A stretch of 64,000 nucleotides of DNA, from positions 3,472,001 through 3,536,000 of the forward strand of contig NZ_CP159290.1 in NCBI RefSeq assembly GCF_040448685.1, given 5' to 3'. Every line of letters starts with the position of its first letter. Within the stretch, counting starts at the first letter, position 1. The notes under the pieces are model-generated. The model worked only from the letters and a program-made list of their open reading frames with translations, ran no database searches and was not told the origin of the DNA. The translations under genes were made by a program, and so were the position numbers. The stretch is from Cellulosimicrobium sp. ES-005. GTDB lineage: Bacteria > Actinomycetota > Actinomycetes > Actinomycetales > Cellulomonadaceae. Positions 1-7,958 of the stretch are shown piece by piece.

Positions 1-1580
1 GGACCAAGCGCGCGGGCGGGTCCGTCGTGTCGGTGAACCCGCTGCCCGAGGCCGGGCTCGTGCGCTACCGCAACCCGCAGACCGTGCGCGGGCTCGTCGG
101 CCGTGGCACGGACATCGCGGACCGGCTGTACCAGGTGCGCCCGGGCGGGGACATGGCGCTCCTGCAGGCGGTGTCCCGCCGCGTGCTCGACGCCGAGGAC
201 GCCGCCCCGGGGACGGTGCTGGACCACGCGTTCCTGCGCGCGCACACCCGCGGCCTCGACGCGTTCCGCGCGCACCTCGCGCACCTCGACGAGGACGCGG
301 TGCTCGCCGCCACGGGCCTGACGCCGGCCGACGTCGACGACCTCGCGGCACGCTACCTCGCCGCGGACCGCGTGATCGTCACGTGGGCGATGGGCCTGAC
401 GCAGCAGCGCAAGGGCGTCGACACGATCAAGGAGATCGTCAACCTGCTCCTGCTCCGCGGCCACATCGGTCGGCCGGGCGCCGGGGCGTCGCCGATCCGC
501 GGGCACTCCAACGTGCAGGGCGACCGGACCATGGGCATCTGGGAGAAGATGCCGGACTCCTTCCTCGACGCGCTGGGGCGCGAGTTCGCGTTCGAGCCGC
601 CGCGCGCGCACGGCGCCGACGCCGTCGAGACGCTCCGGCGCATGCGTGACGGGCGCATCCGCGCGTTCGTCGCGCTCGGGGGGAACTTCGCCGGCGCCAT
701 CTCGGACACCGCGGCCGCCGAGGCGGCGCTGCGCGGCACCGACCTCACGGTGCAGATCTCCACCAAGCTCAACCGCTCGCACGTCGTCACCGGGCGCGAG
801 GCGCTCATCCTGCCGACGCTGGGGCGCACCGAGGTCGACGTGCAGAAGAGCGGGGCGCAGATCGTCTCCGTGGAGGACTCGGTGTGCGCGGTGCACGCGT
901 CGCGCGGCAAGGTCGACCCCGTCGCGCCGGGCCTGCGCAGCGAGGTGGCGATCGTCGTCGGCATGGCGGAGGCGACGCTGCGGGGTGGCCCGGGCGCCGA
1001 CCCGGCGCCGGGGATCGACTGGGCGGCGATGCGGGACGACTACGACGTGGTGCGCGACCACGTCAGCCGCGTCGTGCCCGGGTTCGAGCGGTTCAACGTC
1101 GACGTGCGGCGCCCCGAGGGGTTCGTGCTCCCGCACGGCCCGCGCGACTCGCGCACGTTCACGACGCCGAGCGGGCGCGCCGAGATCACGGTCAACGAGC
1201 TCGAGCCCGTCGAGTGCCCGCCGGGTCGCCTGATCCTGCAGACGCTGCGCTCGCACGACCAGTTCAACACGACGATCTACGGGCTGTCCGACCGGTACCG
1301 GGGCGTGCGCGGGGGCCGCGACGTCGTGCTCGTGCACCCGGACGACCTCGCCGAGCTGGGGTTCGCCGACGGCGACCGGGTCGACGTCCACGCCGAGTGG
1401 CCCGGCGAGCCCGACCGCGTCCTCGCCGCCCAGCGCGTGGTCGCCTACCCGACGGCGCGGGGGTCGGCCGCCGCCTACTATCCGGAGGCGAACGTCCTCG
1501 TCCCGCTCGAGAGCACGGCCTACGGGAGCAACACGCCGGTCTCGAAGTCCGTCGTCGTCCGGTTGCACGCCGCGAGGTAG
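1..1580 (+). CDS. FdhF/YdeP-type molybdopterin oxidoreductase, 5' truncated by window edge
   Basis: C-terminal two thirds of a molybdopterin-dependent oxidoreductase of the FdhF/YdeP (formate-dehydrogenase-alpha-like) group. The reading frame is open from base 3, and the GTG at 27 is internal. The text KRAGGSVVSVNPLPEAGL continues a family-typical core, and family members are about 750 residues, so roughly 200 residues lie upstream. Visible family features are the cofactor-binding stretches GHSNVQGDRTMGIWEKMP and ALGGNFAGA, and a C-terminal molydopterin-dinucleotide-binding beta-barrel region (QTLRSHDQFNTTIYGL). The physiological substrate of YdeP-like enzymes is not settled, and formate oxidation should not be assumed. 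The TAG stop lies inside a dispersed 21-bp repeat at 1571-1590. The next gene is convergent. Confidence 0.9.
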   Translation, partial: TKRAGGSVVSVNPLPEAGLVRYRNPQTVRGLVGRGTDIADRLYQVRPGGDMALLQAVSRRVLDAEDAAPGTVLDHAFLRAHTRGLDAFRAHLAHLDEDAVLAATGLTPADVDDLAARYLAADRVIVTWAMGLTQQRKGVDTIKEIVNLLLLRGHIGRPGAGASPIRGHSNVQGDRTMGIWEKMPDSFLDALGREFAFEPPRAHGADAVETLRRMRDGRIRAFVALGGNFAGAISDTAAAEAALRGTDLTVQISTKLNRSHVVTGREALILPTLGRTEVDVQKSGAQIVSVEDSVCAVHASRGKVDPVAPGLRSEVAIVVGMAEATLRGGPGADPAPGIDWAAMRDDYDVVRDHVSRVVPGFERFNVDVRRPEGFVLPHGPRDSRTFTTPSGRAEITVNELEPVECPPGRLILQTLRSHDQFNTTIYGLSDRYRGVRGGRDVVLVHPDDLAELGFADGDRVDVHAEWPGEPDRVLAAQRVVAYPTARGSAAAYYPEANVLVPLESTAYGSNTPVSKSVVVRLHAAR

Positions 1581-1590
1581 AGCCCCGGTC
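1571..1590 (+). repeat. Single copy of the dispersed AGGTAGAG repeat
   Basis: The 20-mer CGCGAGGTAGAGCCCCGGTC matches the unit repeated at 20259-20404, 20826-20908 and 47195-47270. Its TAG triplet is the stop codon of the oxidoreductase gene. The site is between convergent genes. Confidence 0.75.
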
Positions 1591-1613
1591 CGGCTGCCGG
1601 GGTCGCGGCGGGC

Positions 1614-2282
1614 TCAGCGGTGGGCGGCGCCCAGGTCGGCGAAGAGGTCGCTGTTGAGGCGGAAGGCGTGCTTGGCCTCGGCGACGGTCTCGTCGAGCTG
1701 CTCGGGCGTGAGGACGAGGCCGTCGAGGCGCTCGCGGTAGACGTCCTTGAACGGCTTGGACTTGGGGATCTCGACGAACGTGTAGAACGCGAGGCCGTCG
1801 CCCGAGAGGCCGTAGTGCCGCTCCAGCATGCGCTTGATGATCTGCCCGCCGGAGAGGTCGCCGAGGTAGCGGGTGTACGCGTGCGCGGCGTAGGCGGGCA
1901 GCGACGCGCCGACCGTGCGCAGGCGCGCGACGTAGCGCTCGGTCGCGGGGTGGAGGGTGATGCGCTCGGCCCAGTCGGCGCCGACGAGGAACGTGAGGTC
2001 CTTCTCGATCTCGGGGGTGCGCGTGAGCTCGTCGAAGACCAGCGTGGAGCCCTGGGCGTCGGCGCGGATCGCGGCGCTCGCGTCCTCGAGCGCGCCGTAG
2101 ATCGCCCACTGCTGGGCCGCGAGGTCCGCGTACGCCGAGACGTCGAGCTGCCCGGACATGAGCCGCTCGACGAACCCGGAGCTCTCGGCCCGCTCGTGCT
2201 CGGGGCGCGTGCCCTCGCGCAGGCGCTGGGACAGCGGCACGGACTCGTCGGTGCGGTCGAGGTCCTGGGTGAGAGCAGTCAC
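1614..2282 (-). CDS. Biliverdin-producing heme oxygenase
   Basis: Heme oxygenase of the HmuO family, about 222 residues, which opens heme to biliverdin, CO and free iron in the cytoplasm. The proximal heme ligand is His29 in RPEHERAESS. The distal helix YLGDLSGGQIIKRML and the C-terminal FYTFVEI and FADLG stretches are typical of the family. I place the start at the GTG at 2282 because AGGAG sits five bases upstream; the longer ATG start at 2336 adds 18 residues without family similarity. A predicted DtxR/IdeR box lies about 82 bp upstream, so expression should rise under iron starvation. The neighbour upstream on the same strand is an EntS-like exporter. No heme importer is present in the window. 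Confidence 0.93.
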   Translation of the reverse strand: MTALTQDLDRTDESVPLSQRLREGTRPEHERAESSGFVERLMSGQLDVSAYADLAAQQWAIYGALEDASAAIRADAQGSTLVFDELTRTPEIEKDLTFLVGADWAERITLHPATERYVARLRTVGASLPAYAAHAYTRYLGDLSGGQIIKRMLERHYGLSGDGLAFYTFVEIPKSKPFKDVYRERLDGLVLTPEQLDETVAEAKHAFRLNSDLFADLGAAHR

Positions 2283-2363
2283 GGTGGCTCCTGCGGGTAG
2301 CGTCGGGTCGGGGCGCTCGTCCTGACGCGATGTCATGACGATGCGTCAGGAACTGTAACCCAC

Positions 2364-2382
2364 CCAGGTGAGGCTTGCCTAT
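2364..2382 (-). promoter_or_regulatory. Predicted DtxR/IdeR iron box
   Basis: CCAGGTGAGGCTTGCCTAT matches the palindromic 19-bp DtxR/IdeR consensus (TTAGGTTAGGCTAACCTAA) at 13 of 19 positions, including the AGG and CCTA cores. It lies upstream of the heme oxygenase start and overlaps the stop codon of the MFS gene. The inferred effect is iron-dependent repression of heme oxygenase. Confidence 0.7.
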
Positions 2383-3680
2383 CCTCGGTCCGGGATCTGG
2401 TCGACGTCCTCCGGGTCGGGGAGCCCCGCGAGGAACCGGAAACCCAGGAGTGCGACCAGCGTGCCGAGCCCGCCGCCGACGACGAGCGGCGTGGTCAGGT
2501 CCGCCCGGGCGAGGAGACCGCCGAGGAAGGACCCGAGCGGCATGGCGCCCCACAGGAGCGTGCGCCACGTGCCGTGCACGCGGCCGAGCAGGCGGCCGGG
2601 GATCATCGCCTGCCGTAGCGACATGACGAGCACGTTCCAGACCGTCACCGCGCCGAACCCCACCGCGAGCAGCACGGCCGCGACGGCGACGCCGCCGCCC
2701 GGCAGGTGTGGCACGACCCCGAGGAGGACGAGGGCCACGGGCGTCACGAGGTTCGCGACGGCGATGGTCCGCCCGGTCCCGAAGCGCTCCTTGGAGGGGT
2801 TCGCGAGCGCCGCCGCGACGAGCGACCCTCCGGCCCCGACGAGCAGGAACGTCCCGTACCAGGCCTCCGGGACGCCGAGCACGTCGAGGACGTAGAGCAC
2901 GGTCGTCGCGGTCGCGGCCGAGAAGCAGAGCCCGACGACGACGGACAGGACCCACAGGGGTCGCAGCGTCGGGTGCGCCCACAGGTAGCGGAAGCCGTCC
3001 CCGAGCTGGCGGAACCAGGGCGGAGCGGGCTCTGCGCCCGCGTCGGCCGGGGCGCGGTGCTCGTCCGCCGCGACGGCGGGCAGGAACAGCGCGAGCGCGC
3101 CCGCGACGGCGTACGCGGCGGCGCCCGTGCCGAGAGGCACGACGACGGCGACCGCGAAGAGCGCCGACGTGAGCGGTGCCGAGAGGAAGTTCTGGACGGT
3201 GATCTCGCCCGCCTCGATGCGCGAGTTGGCGCGCGGCAGGTCGGCGGGCCGCACGATCGAGGGCAGCACGGCGCGGATCGCGCCGTCGTACACGGTCTCC
3301 AGCGCGCCGTAGAGGAACACGACGGCGTACAGCCACCAGATCGTCAGCGTGCCCGTCGCGGCGAGGGCGACGAGCCCGAGGGCGAGCAGTGTGCGGGCAC
3401 CGTTCGCGAGCGCGAGCGCGTGCCGACGGTCGACGCGGTCGAGGAGGACCCCGGCGGGGATGGCGAAGAACAGCCACGGCAGGAGCGAGACGGCGGCGAC
3501 GCCGGAGACGAGGAACGGGTCGTCGGTGAGGCGCGCGGCGAGCAGCGGCGACGCGACGCGCGCGATGCCATCACCGAGGCTGGAGCTGAGGTTCGCGGTG
3601 AAGACGTTGCGGAACGGCGCGCCGAGCCCGGCGCGCGCCCGGGCGGGGGCGTCGGGGAGCCTGCGGCGGCGGGTCGGCAC
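2379..3680 (-). CDS. MFS exporter (EntS/MFS_3 type)
   Basis: Major facilitator transporter of 433 residues with about twelve hydrophobic segments. It resembles the EntS/MFS_3 drug and siderophore exporter group: N-terminal FRNVFTANLSSSLGDG, then the loop motif LLDRVDRRHAL between helices 2 and 3, and a related loop near NPSKERFGTGR. The start is GTG at 3680. The hexamer TAGCCT lies 6 bp upstream and there is no ribosome binding site, so the message is probably leaderless. The gene follows a TetR regulator on the same strand by about 100 bp and precedes heme oxygenase, so the substrate could be an iron-related small molecule or a drug. Substrate assignment is inference only. Confidence 0.85.
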   Translation of the reverse strand: MPTRRRRLPDAPARARAGLGAPFRNVFTANLSSSLGDGIARVASPLLAARLTDDPFLVSGVAAVSLLPWLFFAIPAGVLLDRVDRRHALALANGARTLLALGLVALAATGTLTIWWLYAVVFLYGALETVYDGAIRAVLPSIVRPADLPRANSRIEAGEITVQNFLSAPLTSALFAVAVVVPLGTGAAAYAVAGALALFLPAVAADEHRAPADAGAEPAPPWFRQLGDGFRYLWAHPTLRPLWVLSVVVGLCFSAATATTVLYVLDVLGVPEAWYGTFLLVGAGGSLVAAALANPSKERFGTGRTIAVANLVTPVALVLLGVVPHLPGGGVAVAAVLLAVGFGAVTVWNVLVMSLRQAMIPGRLLGRVHGTWRTLLWGAMPLGSFLGGLLARADLTTPLVVGGGLGTLVALLGFRFLAGLPDPEDVDQIPDRG

Positions 3681-3783
3681 CCCCCGAGGCTAAGCGACCG
3701 TTGCCGGGGGCATCACCGACCCTCCGGTCGGTTCTGCGCGCAGCAGAGGGCGCGGCCGCTGGTGTCCGTGCGCGGGCGCAGCG

Positions 3784-4398
3784 TCAGCGCGAGAGCGCGG
3801 GTGAGGTCGCGTCGGCCCCGACGGCGCGCAGCACGAAGGCCTCGGTCGCCTCGATCGCCTGCTCGCGCGCGGCCGGGTCGTCGGGGACGAGCCGACCGGA
3901 CAGGCACGCGTTGACGAGCTGCACGGTGGTGTCGATGTCCTGCTCGGGAAACTCCCCGACCTCGATGCCCGACGCCACGATGCGGCGCAGGATCGTCTCG
4001 ACGAGCTCGGCGTGCTCGCGCAGGCGCTGGCGCGTCGTGCGCGACAGCACGGTGCGCAGGTCCGGACCGGGGGCGAGGTGGAAGATGCGCTTGAGCTGCG
4101 CCTGCTGGCGGATGTAGGTGCGGAGCTGCTCGACCGGGTCGTCCACGTCCTCCAGCGCCCGCTCGAGCGTCCCCACGTACTGCTCCGTCTCGTGGGTGAT
4201 GAACCCGAGGAGCAGGGCCTCCTTGTCGGGGAAGTGGTTGTACACCGCGGTGCGGCCGACGCCCGCGGCGGCGGCGATGTCGGCGAGCGAGATGGCGTCG
4301 AAGCCGCGGTCCATCATGAGGGTCGAGAGCGCCGCGAAGAGCTTCTGCCGGGTCTGGGCGCGGTGCTCGTGGAGGGACCCTCCGATGATCTTGGGCAT
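3784..4398 (-). CDS. TetR/AcrR family regulator
   Basis: 204-residue TetR-type repressor. The N-terminal helix-turn-helix runs over about residues 10-60 (DRGFDAISLADIAAAAGVGRT, then AVYNHFPDKEALL), followed by an alpha-helical ligand domain. It probably controls the MFS gene about 100 bp downstream on the same strand. The ATG at 4398 has no ribosome binding site, and TATGAT sits 6 bp upstream, so the transcript is predicted to be leaderless. The promoter contains an inverted repeat that could be its own operator. Confidence 0.9.
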   Translation of the reverse strand: MPKIIGGSLHEHRAQTRQKLFAALSTLMMDRGFDAISLADIAAAAGVGRTAVYNHFPDKEALLLGFITHETEQYVGTLERALEDVDDPVEQLRTYIRQQAQLKRIFHLAPGPDLRTVLSRTTRQRLREHAELVETILRRIVASGIEVGEFPEQDIDTTVQLVNACLSGRLVPDDPAAREQAIEATEAFVLRAVGADATSPALSR

Positions 4399-4400
4399 GC

Positions 4401-4433
4401 TGACATCATAGGGAGGTCGTGTCAGAACGCTAA
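4401..4433 (-). promoter_or_regulatory. Promoter and candidate operator of tetR
   Basis: On the minus strand TTAGCG (4433-4428) is followed after 17 bp by TATGAT (4410-4405), which ends 6 bp before the ATG. The perfect inverted repeat TGACA-N14-TGTCA (4401-4424) covers the -10 and spacer, a place where a repressor would block RNA polymerase. Autoregulation is inferred. Confidence 0.6.
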
Positions 4434-4445
4434 TCGGCTCCTCCG

Positions 4446-4511
4446 GGCCGCAGCCGGGCCGCAGCCGGGCCGCAGCCGGGCTGCAGCCGGGCTGCAGCCG
4501 GGCTGCAGCCG
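4446..4511. repeat. Six tandem 11-bp palindromic repeats
   Basis: Six head-to-tail copies of GGCYGCAGCCG: the first three read GGCCGCAGCCG and the last three GGCTGCAGCCG. With one flanking base the T version is the perfect palindrome CGGCTGCAGCCG. The array fills most of the gap between the divergent tetR and DinB-like genes. Function unknown; it could be a slippage-prone promoter spacer or a protein-binding array. Confidence 0.85.
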
Positions 4512-4551
4512 GGCCTCCCGGGCGCGCCCCGACGTCTGGCACACTGCCGCC

Positions 4552-5127
4552 ATGGACACGACCGCGGCGCCCGACGGCGTCCCCGCCAGCGCCCCGGACC
4601 CGGACTTCCCGCCCGTCCCCGCGGACACCAAGGACTGGACGTGGGTCATGGAGCGACCGTGCCCCGAGTGCGGGTTCGTGGCGGCCGCGGTGTCGCCCGA
4701 CCGCGTGGGGGCCGCGGTGCGCGACGCGATCCCGCGCTACGTCGGCGCGCTGGGCCGCGAGGACGTGCGCGTCCGCCCCGACGCCACGACCTGGTCCGTG
4801 CTGGAGTACGCCGCGCACGTCCGCGACGTCTTCTCCGTGTTCGACGTGCGCGTGCAGTCGATGGTCGAGGGCGACGACCCGCAGTTCGCGAACTGGGACC
4901 AGGACGCCACGGCGGTCGAGCAGGACTACGCGCACCAGGACCCGGCGACCGTGGCGCGCGAGCTCGAGATCGCGGGCGACCGGGTCGCGGGCCGGTTCGA
5001 CGCGCTCGTCCCGGAGCAGTGGGAGCGTCCCGGACGGCGCTCGAACGGGTCGGTGTTCACGGTCCGCACCCTCGGCCAGTACTTCGTCCACGACGTCGTC
5101 CACCACCTGCACGACGTCGGCGCCTGA
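4552..5127 (+). CDS. DinB-superfamily protein
   Basis: 191-residue protein with a DinB-like four-helix bundle. Candidate metal-binding histidines are in YAAHVRDVFS (about residue 90) and in the C-terminal HDVVHHLHDV. The N-terminal motif RPCPECGF is common in actinobacterial members of this group. The family includes thiol-dependent transferases using mycothiol or bacillithiol, but the substrate here cannot be read from sequence. The hexamer CACACT lies 6 bp before the ATG, a weak fit to the leaderless pattern seen elsewhere in the window. The gene is divergent from tetR across the 11-bp repeat array. Confidence 0.75.
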   Translation: MDTTAAPDGVPASAPDPDFPPVPADTKDWTWVMERPCPECGFVAAAVSPDRVGAAVRDAIPRYVGALGREDVRVRPDATTWSVLEYAAHVRDVFSVFDVRVQSMVEGDDPQFANWDQDATAVEQDYAHQDPATVARELEIAGDRVAGRFDALVPEQWERPGRRSNGSVFTVRTLGQYFVHDVVHHLHDVGA

Positions 5128-5218
5128 CCGGGCGCGGCCCCGGCCCGCCGCGGCAGGAGAAGCACGGTCGTGACACGGCCGTAACATCCCGGCATTCCGG
5201 ACGCCCTACGGTCCGGTC

Positions 5219-6226
5219 ATGGACGCCACCGTCGCCGGTCTCGTGCCGGACGCGCACGCGGGAGCGCACCTTCTCGCGGTGCCTCGCTCCCGCGGCGCGG
5301 CTCGTACGCCCGTGGACACCCTCGCGCGCGCCTGGTTCGCCGACGCGGCGTGGACGACGCCGCCCGGCGGCGGGGGAGCGACCCGGCCCATGGTGGGGGC
5401 GCGGTTCCGCGGCGTGGTGCCCGAGGGCGTGGTGACGCCGGGCGAGCTCCGGCTCGCCGAGGGCGCGCGCCTCGTCGGACCCTTCCCGCTCACGCCACCG
5501 CAGACGCAGGCGCTCGACCTCGCGGGCGGGAGCGCCGAGGCGTTCGCCCTGCACGTCGACGACCCGGCGCCGCGCGGGGCCCCGGCCCCGCTCGTCGACG
5601 ACCGCGACGGCCTCGCGCGGGCGTTCGCGGCGGGGCTGCCGCAGGGGCTCGAGCTCCAGGTGCTGGGCTGGGCGGTCGCGGCGGCCCGGCGCGTCGGGGG
5701 TGCGGTCGTCGCGGACGGTCGGACCGTGCTCACGCCCGACCCTGCCTCGGGGGTCGACCTGACCCTCTACAGCGCCCAGGTGCTCGGCCCCGACGCCGCG
5801 CTCGGCGTCCTGCGCACGACGGTCCCGAGCGCGCAGGTCGTCGCGGTCCACCCCCGCCCGGACGGCCTCGCGGAGTACGTGCTGTCGGGGGACACCCCGT
5901 ACGACGGCGCGGTCCGGCTGGCCGCGCAGCGCGTGCCGCAGGTGCCGCTCGCGCTCGGTGCGCTCGACTGGCGCGAGCACGGGCCGCACGCCTACCGCGT
6001 CACGTGGGTCCCCCAGGACCCGTACGAGCTCGAGGTCGAGCGGCCGTCGGGGCTGCACGTCATCGCGCGCTCGCGCGCCCGGGTGCTCGTCGCCCGTCTC
6101 GCGGCGATGCTCCAGGGCCGCCTCGCGGGGACGCTCGTCGACGACGGCGGCTTCGTCGTGCGGGACCTCGACCTCGACGAGCGGCTCACGCCGGCGGCGA
6201 CGCCGACGACGCAGTTCTGGGTCTGA
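5219..6226 (+). CDS. Conserved hypothetical protein
   Basis: 335-residue soluble protein that I cannot assign to a family. It is Ala/Gly/Val-rich, has no signal peptide and no clear membrane segment, and ends with FVVRDLDLDERLTPAATPTTQFWV-like text. Codon use matches its neighbours, which supports it as a real gene. The ATG is preceded by TACGGT with a 6-bp gap (5207-5212) and no ribosome binding site, consistent with leaderless translation. It stands alone, with DnaA-box-like sites starting about 60 bp after its stop. Confidence 0.75.
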   Translation: MDATVAGLVPDAHAGAHLLAVPRSRGAARTPVDTLARAWFADAAWTTPPGGGGATRPMVGARFRGVVPEGVVTPGELRLAEGARLVGPFPLTPPQTQALDLAGGSAEAFALHVDDPAPRGAPAPLVDDRDGLARAFAAGLPQGLELQVLGWAVAAARRVGGAVVADGRTVLTPDPASGVDLTLYSAQVLGPDAALGVLRTTVPSAQVVAVHPRPDGLAEYVLSGDTPYDGAVRLAAQRVPQVPLALGALDWREHGPHAYRVTWVPQDPYELEVERPSGLHVIARSRARVLVARLAAMLQGRLAGTLVDDGGFVVRDLDLDERLTPAATPTTQFWV

Positions 6227-6285
6227 GCGACGGCGTGCGCACGAGGCGCGGGTCGTGGTCGAACCGGGCGTGTCGCCCGCGCGAA

Positions 6286-6362
6286 CTGTCCACAGATTTC
6301 GTCCACAGGGTTGTGGGTCCCGTGGGAATCGTGCGGGGCCGCCTGTGGACGAACCTGTGGCC
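6286..6362. other. Cluster of DnaA-box-like sites
   Basis: Sites seen: CTGTCCACA (6286-6294), TCGTCCACA (6299-6307) and the same 9-mer inverted at 6344-6352, plus degenerate TTGTGGGTC (6311-6319) and TGTGGCC (6356-6362). They resemble the actinobacterial DnaA consensus TTGTCCACA. The two TCGTCCACA copies lie in a perfect 12-bp inverted repeat (6298-6309 and 6342-6353). No dnaA, dnaN, recF, gyrB or rpmH is nearby, so this is not the usual origin. A DnaA-titrating or regulated site is possible. Confidence 0.5.
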
Positions 6363-6396
6363 TTCGCGACCGGTCAAATGACATCGGTGGGAACTC

Positions 6397-6425
6397 TTGC
6401 AGGGCCTCCGGGTGAGGACTACAAA
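6397..6425 (+). promoter_or_regulatory. Orphan sigma70-like promoter
   Basis: TTGCAG (6397-6402), a 17-bp spacer, and TACAAA (6420-6425). No credible coding sequence follows for 440 bp; a strong hairpin follows at 6746-6780. It could drive a non-coding RNA. Confidence 0.4.
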
Positions 6426-6431
6426 CGTGCT

Positions 6432-6780
6432 AACGGCCCGGACGGGCGCAGACGGACGACGGTGTTCCGCACGCAGGGGTCTGACGGCCCCGCCAGGAGC
6501 GCACGACGACCGGCGCGCACGCCAGGGCACGGCTGACCGGAGAACGGTGGACGACCCGCGACCCCCTGCTGCGGGGCTGCGCGCGACGGCGCAGGTTCCG
6601 ACCGGACCCGGAAGGCCGACCGCGATCGGCGTCAGCACGCCTGCCCGGGGCATCCGGAGCGGGCGTGGGGACGCCGGGCCGCCACGTCGCGAGCGGCGCC
6701 CCGACGGGCCACCGGCCCGACCGCCCCGGGGTCGCGCGGACACGGCGAGGCCCCTCGGAATCCTGCTCCGAGGGGCCTCG
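6432..6780 (+). ncRNA. Candidate structured RNA of unknown class
   Basis: This part of the 6227-6868 gap holds no convincing reading frame. It lies between the orphan promoter and a 14-bp terminator-like hairpin. Internal hairpins are visible, for example CTGCGC/GCGCAG (6577-6582 with 6589-6594) and CCCC/GGGG just before it. I see none of the conserved motifs of RNase P RNA and no CCA-bearing tmRNA acceptor. The call rests only on promoter, hairpins and lack of coding potential. A 5' leader of the pirin gene is the alternative. Confidence 0.3.
6746..6780 (+). terminator. Strong terminator-like hairpin before pirin gene
   Basis: A perfect 14-bp stem (6746-6759 with 6767-6780) and a 7-base loop. 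There is no clear U-tract, as is common in GC-rich actinobacteria. The hairpin could act in either direction, but the nearest upstream gene ends 520 bp before it. Confidence 0.6.
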
Positions 6781-6868
6781 CTGCCATTCTCCCGCGGGCG
6801 TCCCGCGACGCGAAGACCCGTCCGCGGGCCGGTGGGCCGGGTCCGTCCGCCGCGCCTACGCTCGTGCC

Positions 6869-7948
6869 ATGAGCAACCTCGAGACCCGGCCCGAGGAGCG
6901 CGTCTGCTCCGCGGGCGCCCCTGACGGCGCGGCGCCCGCGGTGGAGATCCTCGAGCACCGCGACGTCCCGCTCGGGGGCACGCGCGCGATGCGGGTGCGC
7001 CGCACGATCCCGCAGCGCGCGCGCTCGCTCGTGGGGGCGTGGTGCTTCCTCGACCACTACGGGCCGGACCCGCTGCCCGCGATCGGCGACGGCACCGACG
7101 GCATGCAGGTCCCGCCGCACCCGCACACCGGCCTGCAGACCGTCACGTGGTTGTTCGCCGGGGAGATCCTGCACCGGGACGCGGTCGGCTCCCTCCAGAC
7201 GGTCCGGCCCGGCGAGCTCAACCTCATGACCGCGGGTCGCGGCATCTCCCACTCGGAGGAGTCGCCGCGCGGCGTCCGCCCGCCGGTCCTGCACGGGGTC
7301 CAGCTCTGGGTCGCGCTCCCGGGCGACCGGCTCGACGACCCGCCGGCGTTCGAGCACCACGCCGACCTGCCGGTCGCGGACGTCGCCGGTGCCCGGGTCC
7401 AGGTCTTCCTCGGGAGCCTGCGGGTCGCGGGCGCGGGGCTGCGCTCGCCCGCGACGACGTACTCGCCCCTCGTCGGGGCGCAGGTGGACCTGGCGGCCGG
7501 GGCGCGCGTGACGCTGGACGTCGACCCGGCGTTCGAGCACGGCCTGCTCGTGGACGACGGGACGGTGCGCCTGGAGGGCGAGGTGGTCCCGCCGTCGTCG
7601 CTCGGGTACGTCGCGCCGGGCCGTGCGACGCTCACCGTCGAGGCCGGGCCGGACGGCCCCGCGCGGGTCGTGCTCGTGGGCGGCGAGCCGTTCGGCGAGG
7701 ACATCGTCATGTGGTGGAACTTCGTCGGCCGGTCGCACGACGACGTCGCGCGCGCCCGCGCCGACTGGCAGGCGCAGCTCGTCGTCACCGGCGGGGAGGG
7801 GCCGAACCACGGCGGCACGCGGTACGCCGAGGGCGCGCGCGACGGACGCTACGGCGAGGTCGTCGGGTACGACGGCGGCCCGCTCCCGGCACCCGCGCTG
7901 CCCGACGTCCGCCTGCGGCCCCGCACCCGCCCGGCGGCGCGCCAGTAG
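6869..7948 (+). CDS. Pirin family protein
   Basis: 359-residue bicupin of the pirin family. The N-terminal cupin has the metal-binding pattern HPHTGLQTVTW, and the histidine in GRGISHSEE plus the following Glu complete a likely metal site. The C-terminal cupin includes GEPFGEDIVMWWNFVGR, a pirin signature. Some pirins act as quercetin dioxygenases and others as redox or iron-responsive partners; which applies here is unknown. The ATG at 6869 has TACGCT 6 bp upstream and no ribosome binding site, so the mRNA is predicted leaderless. The -10 of the following gene overlaps this gene's stop codon. Confidence 0.9.
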   Translation: MSNLETRPEERVCSAGAPDGAAPAVEILEHRDVPLGGTRAMRVRRTIPQRARSLVGAWCFLDHYGPDPLPAIGDGTDGMQVPPHPHTGLQTVTWLFAGEILHRDAVGSLQTVRPGELNLMTAGRGISHSEESPRGVRPPVLHGVQLWVALPGDRLDDPPAFEHHADLPVADVAGARVQVFLGSLRVAGAGLRSPATTYSPLVGAQVDLAAGARVTLDVDPAFEHGLLVDDGTVRLEGEVVPPSSLGYVAPGRATLTVEAGPDGPARVVLVGGEPFGEDIVMWWNFVGRSHDDVARARADWQAQLVVTGGEGPNHGGTRYAEGARDGRYGEVVGYDGGPLPAPALPDVRLRPRTRPAARQ

Positions 7949-7958
7949 ACTGCCGCGC

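Noticed and set aside
4552-5127. Methyltransferase
   Set aside because: Related entries are sometimes named so, but no SAM-binding motif is present; the helical pattern and His positions fit the DinB fold.
6286-6362. Chromosomal origin of replication
   Set aside because: DnaA-like boxes are present, but no dnaA, dnaN, rpmH or AT-rich unwinding region lies nearby.
6432-6780. RNase P RNA or tmRNA
   Set aside because: The conserved RNase P core motif is absent, and there is no CCA-ended acceptor or tag-peptide frame for tmRNA.
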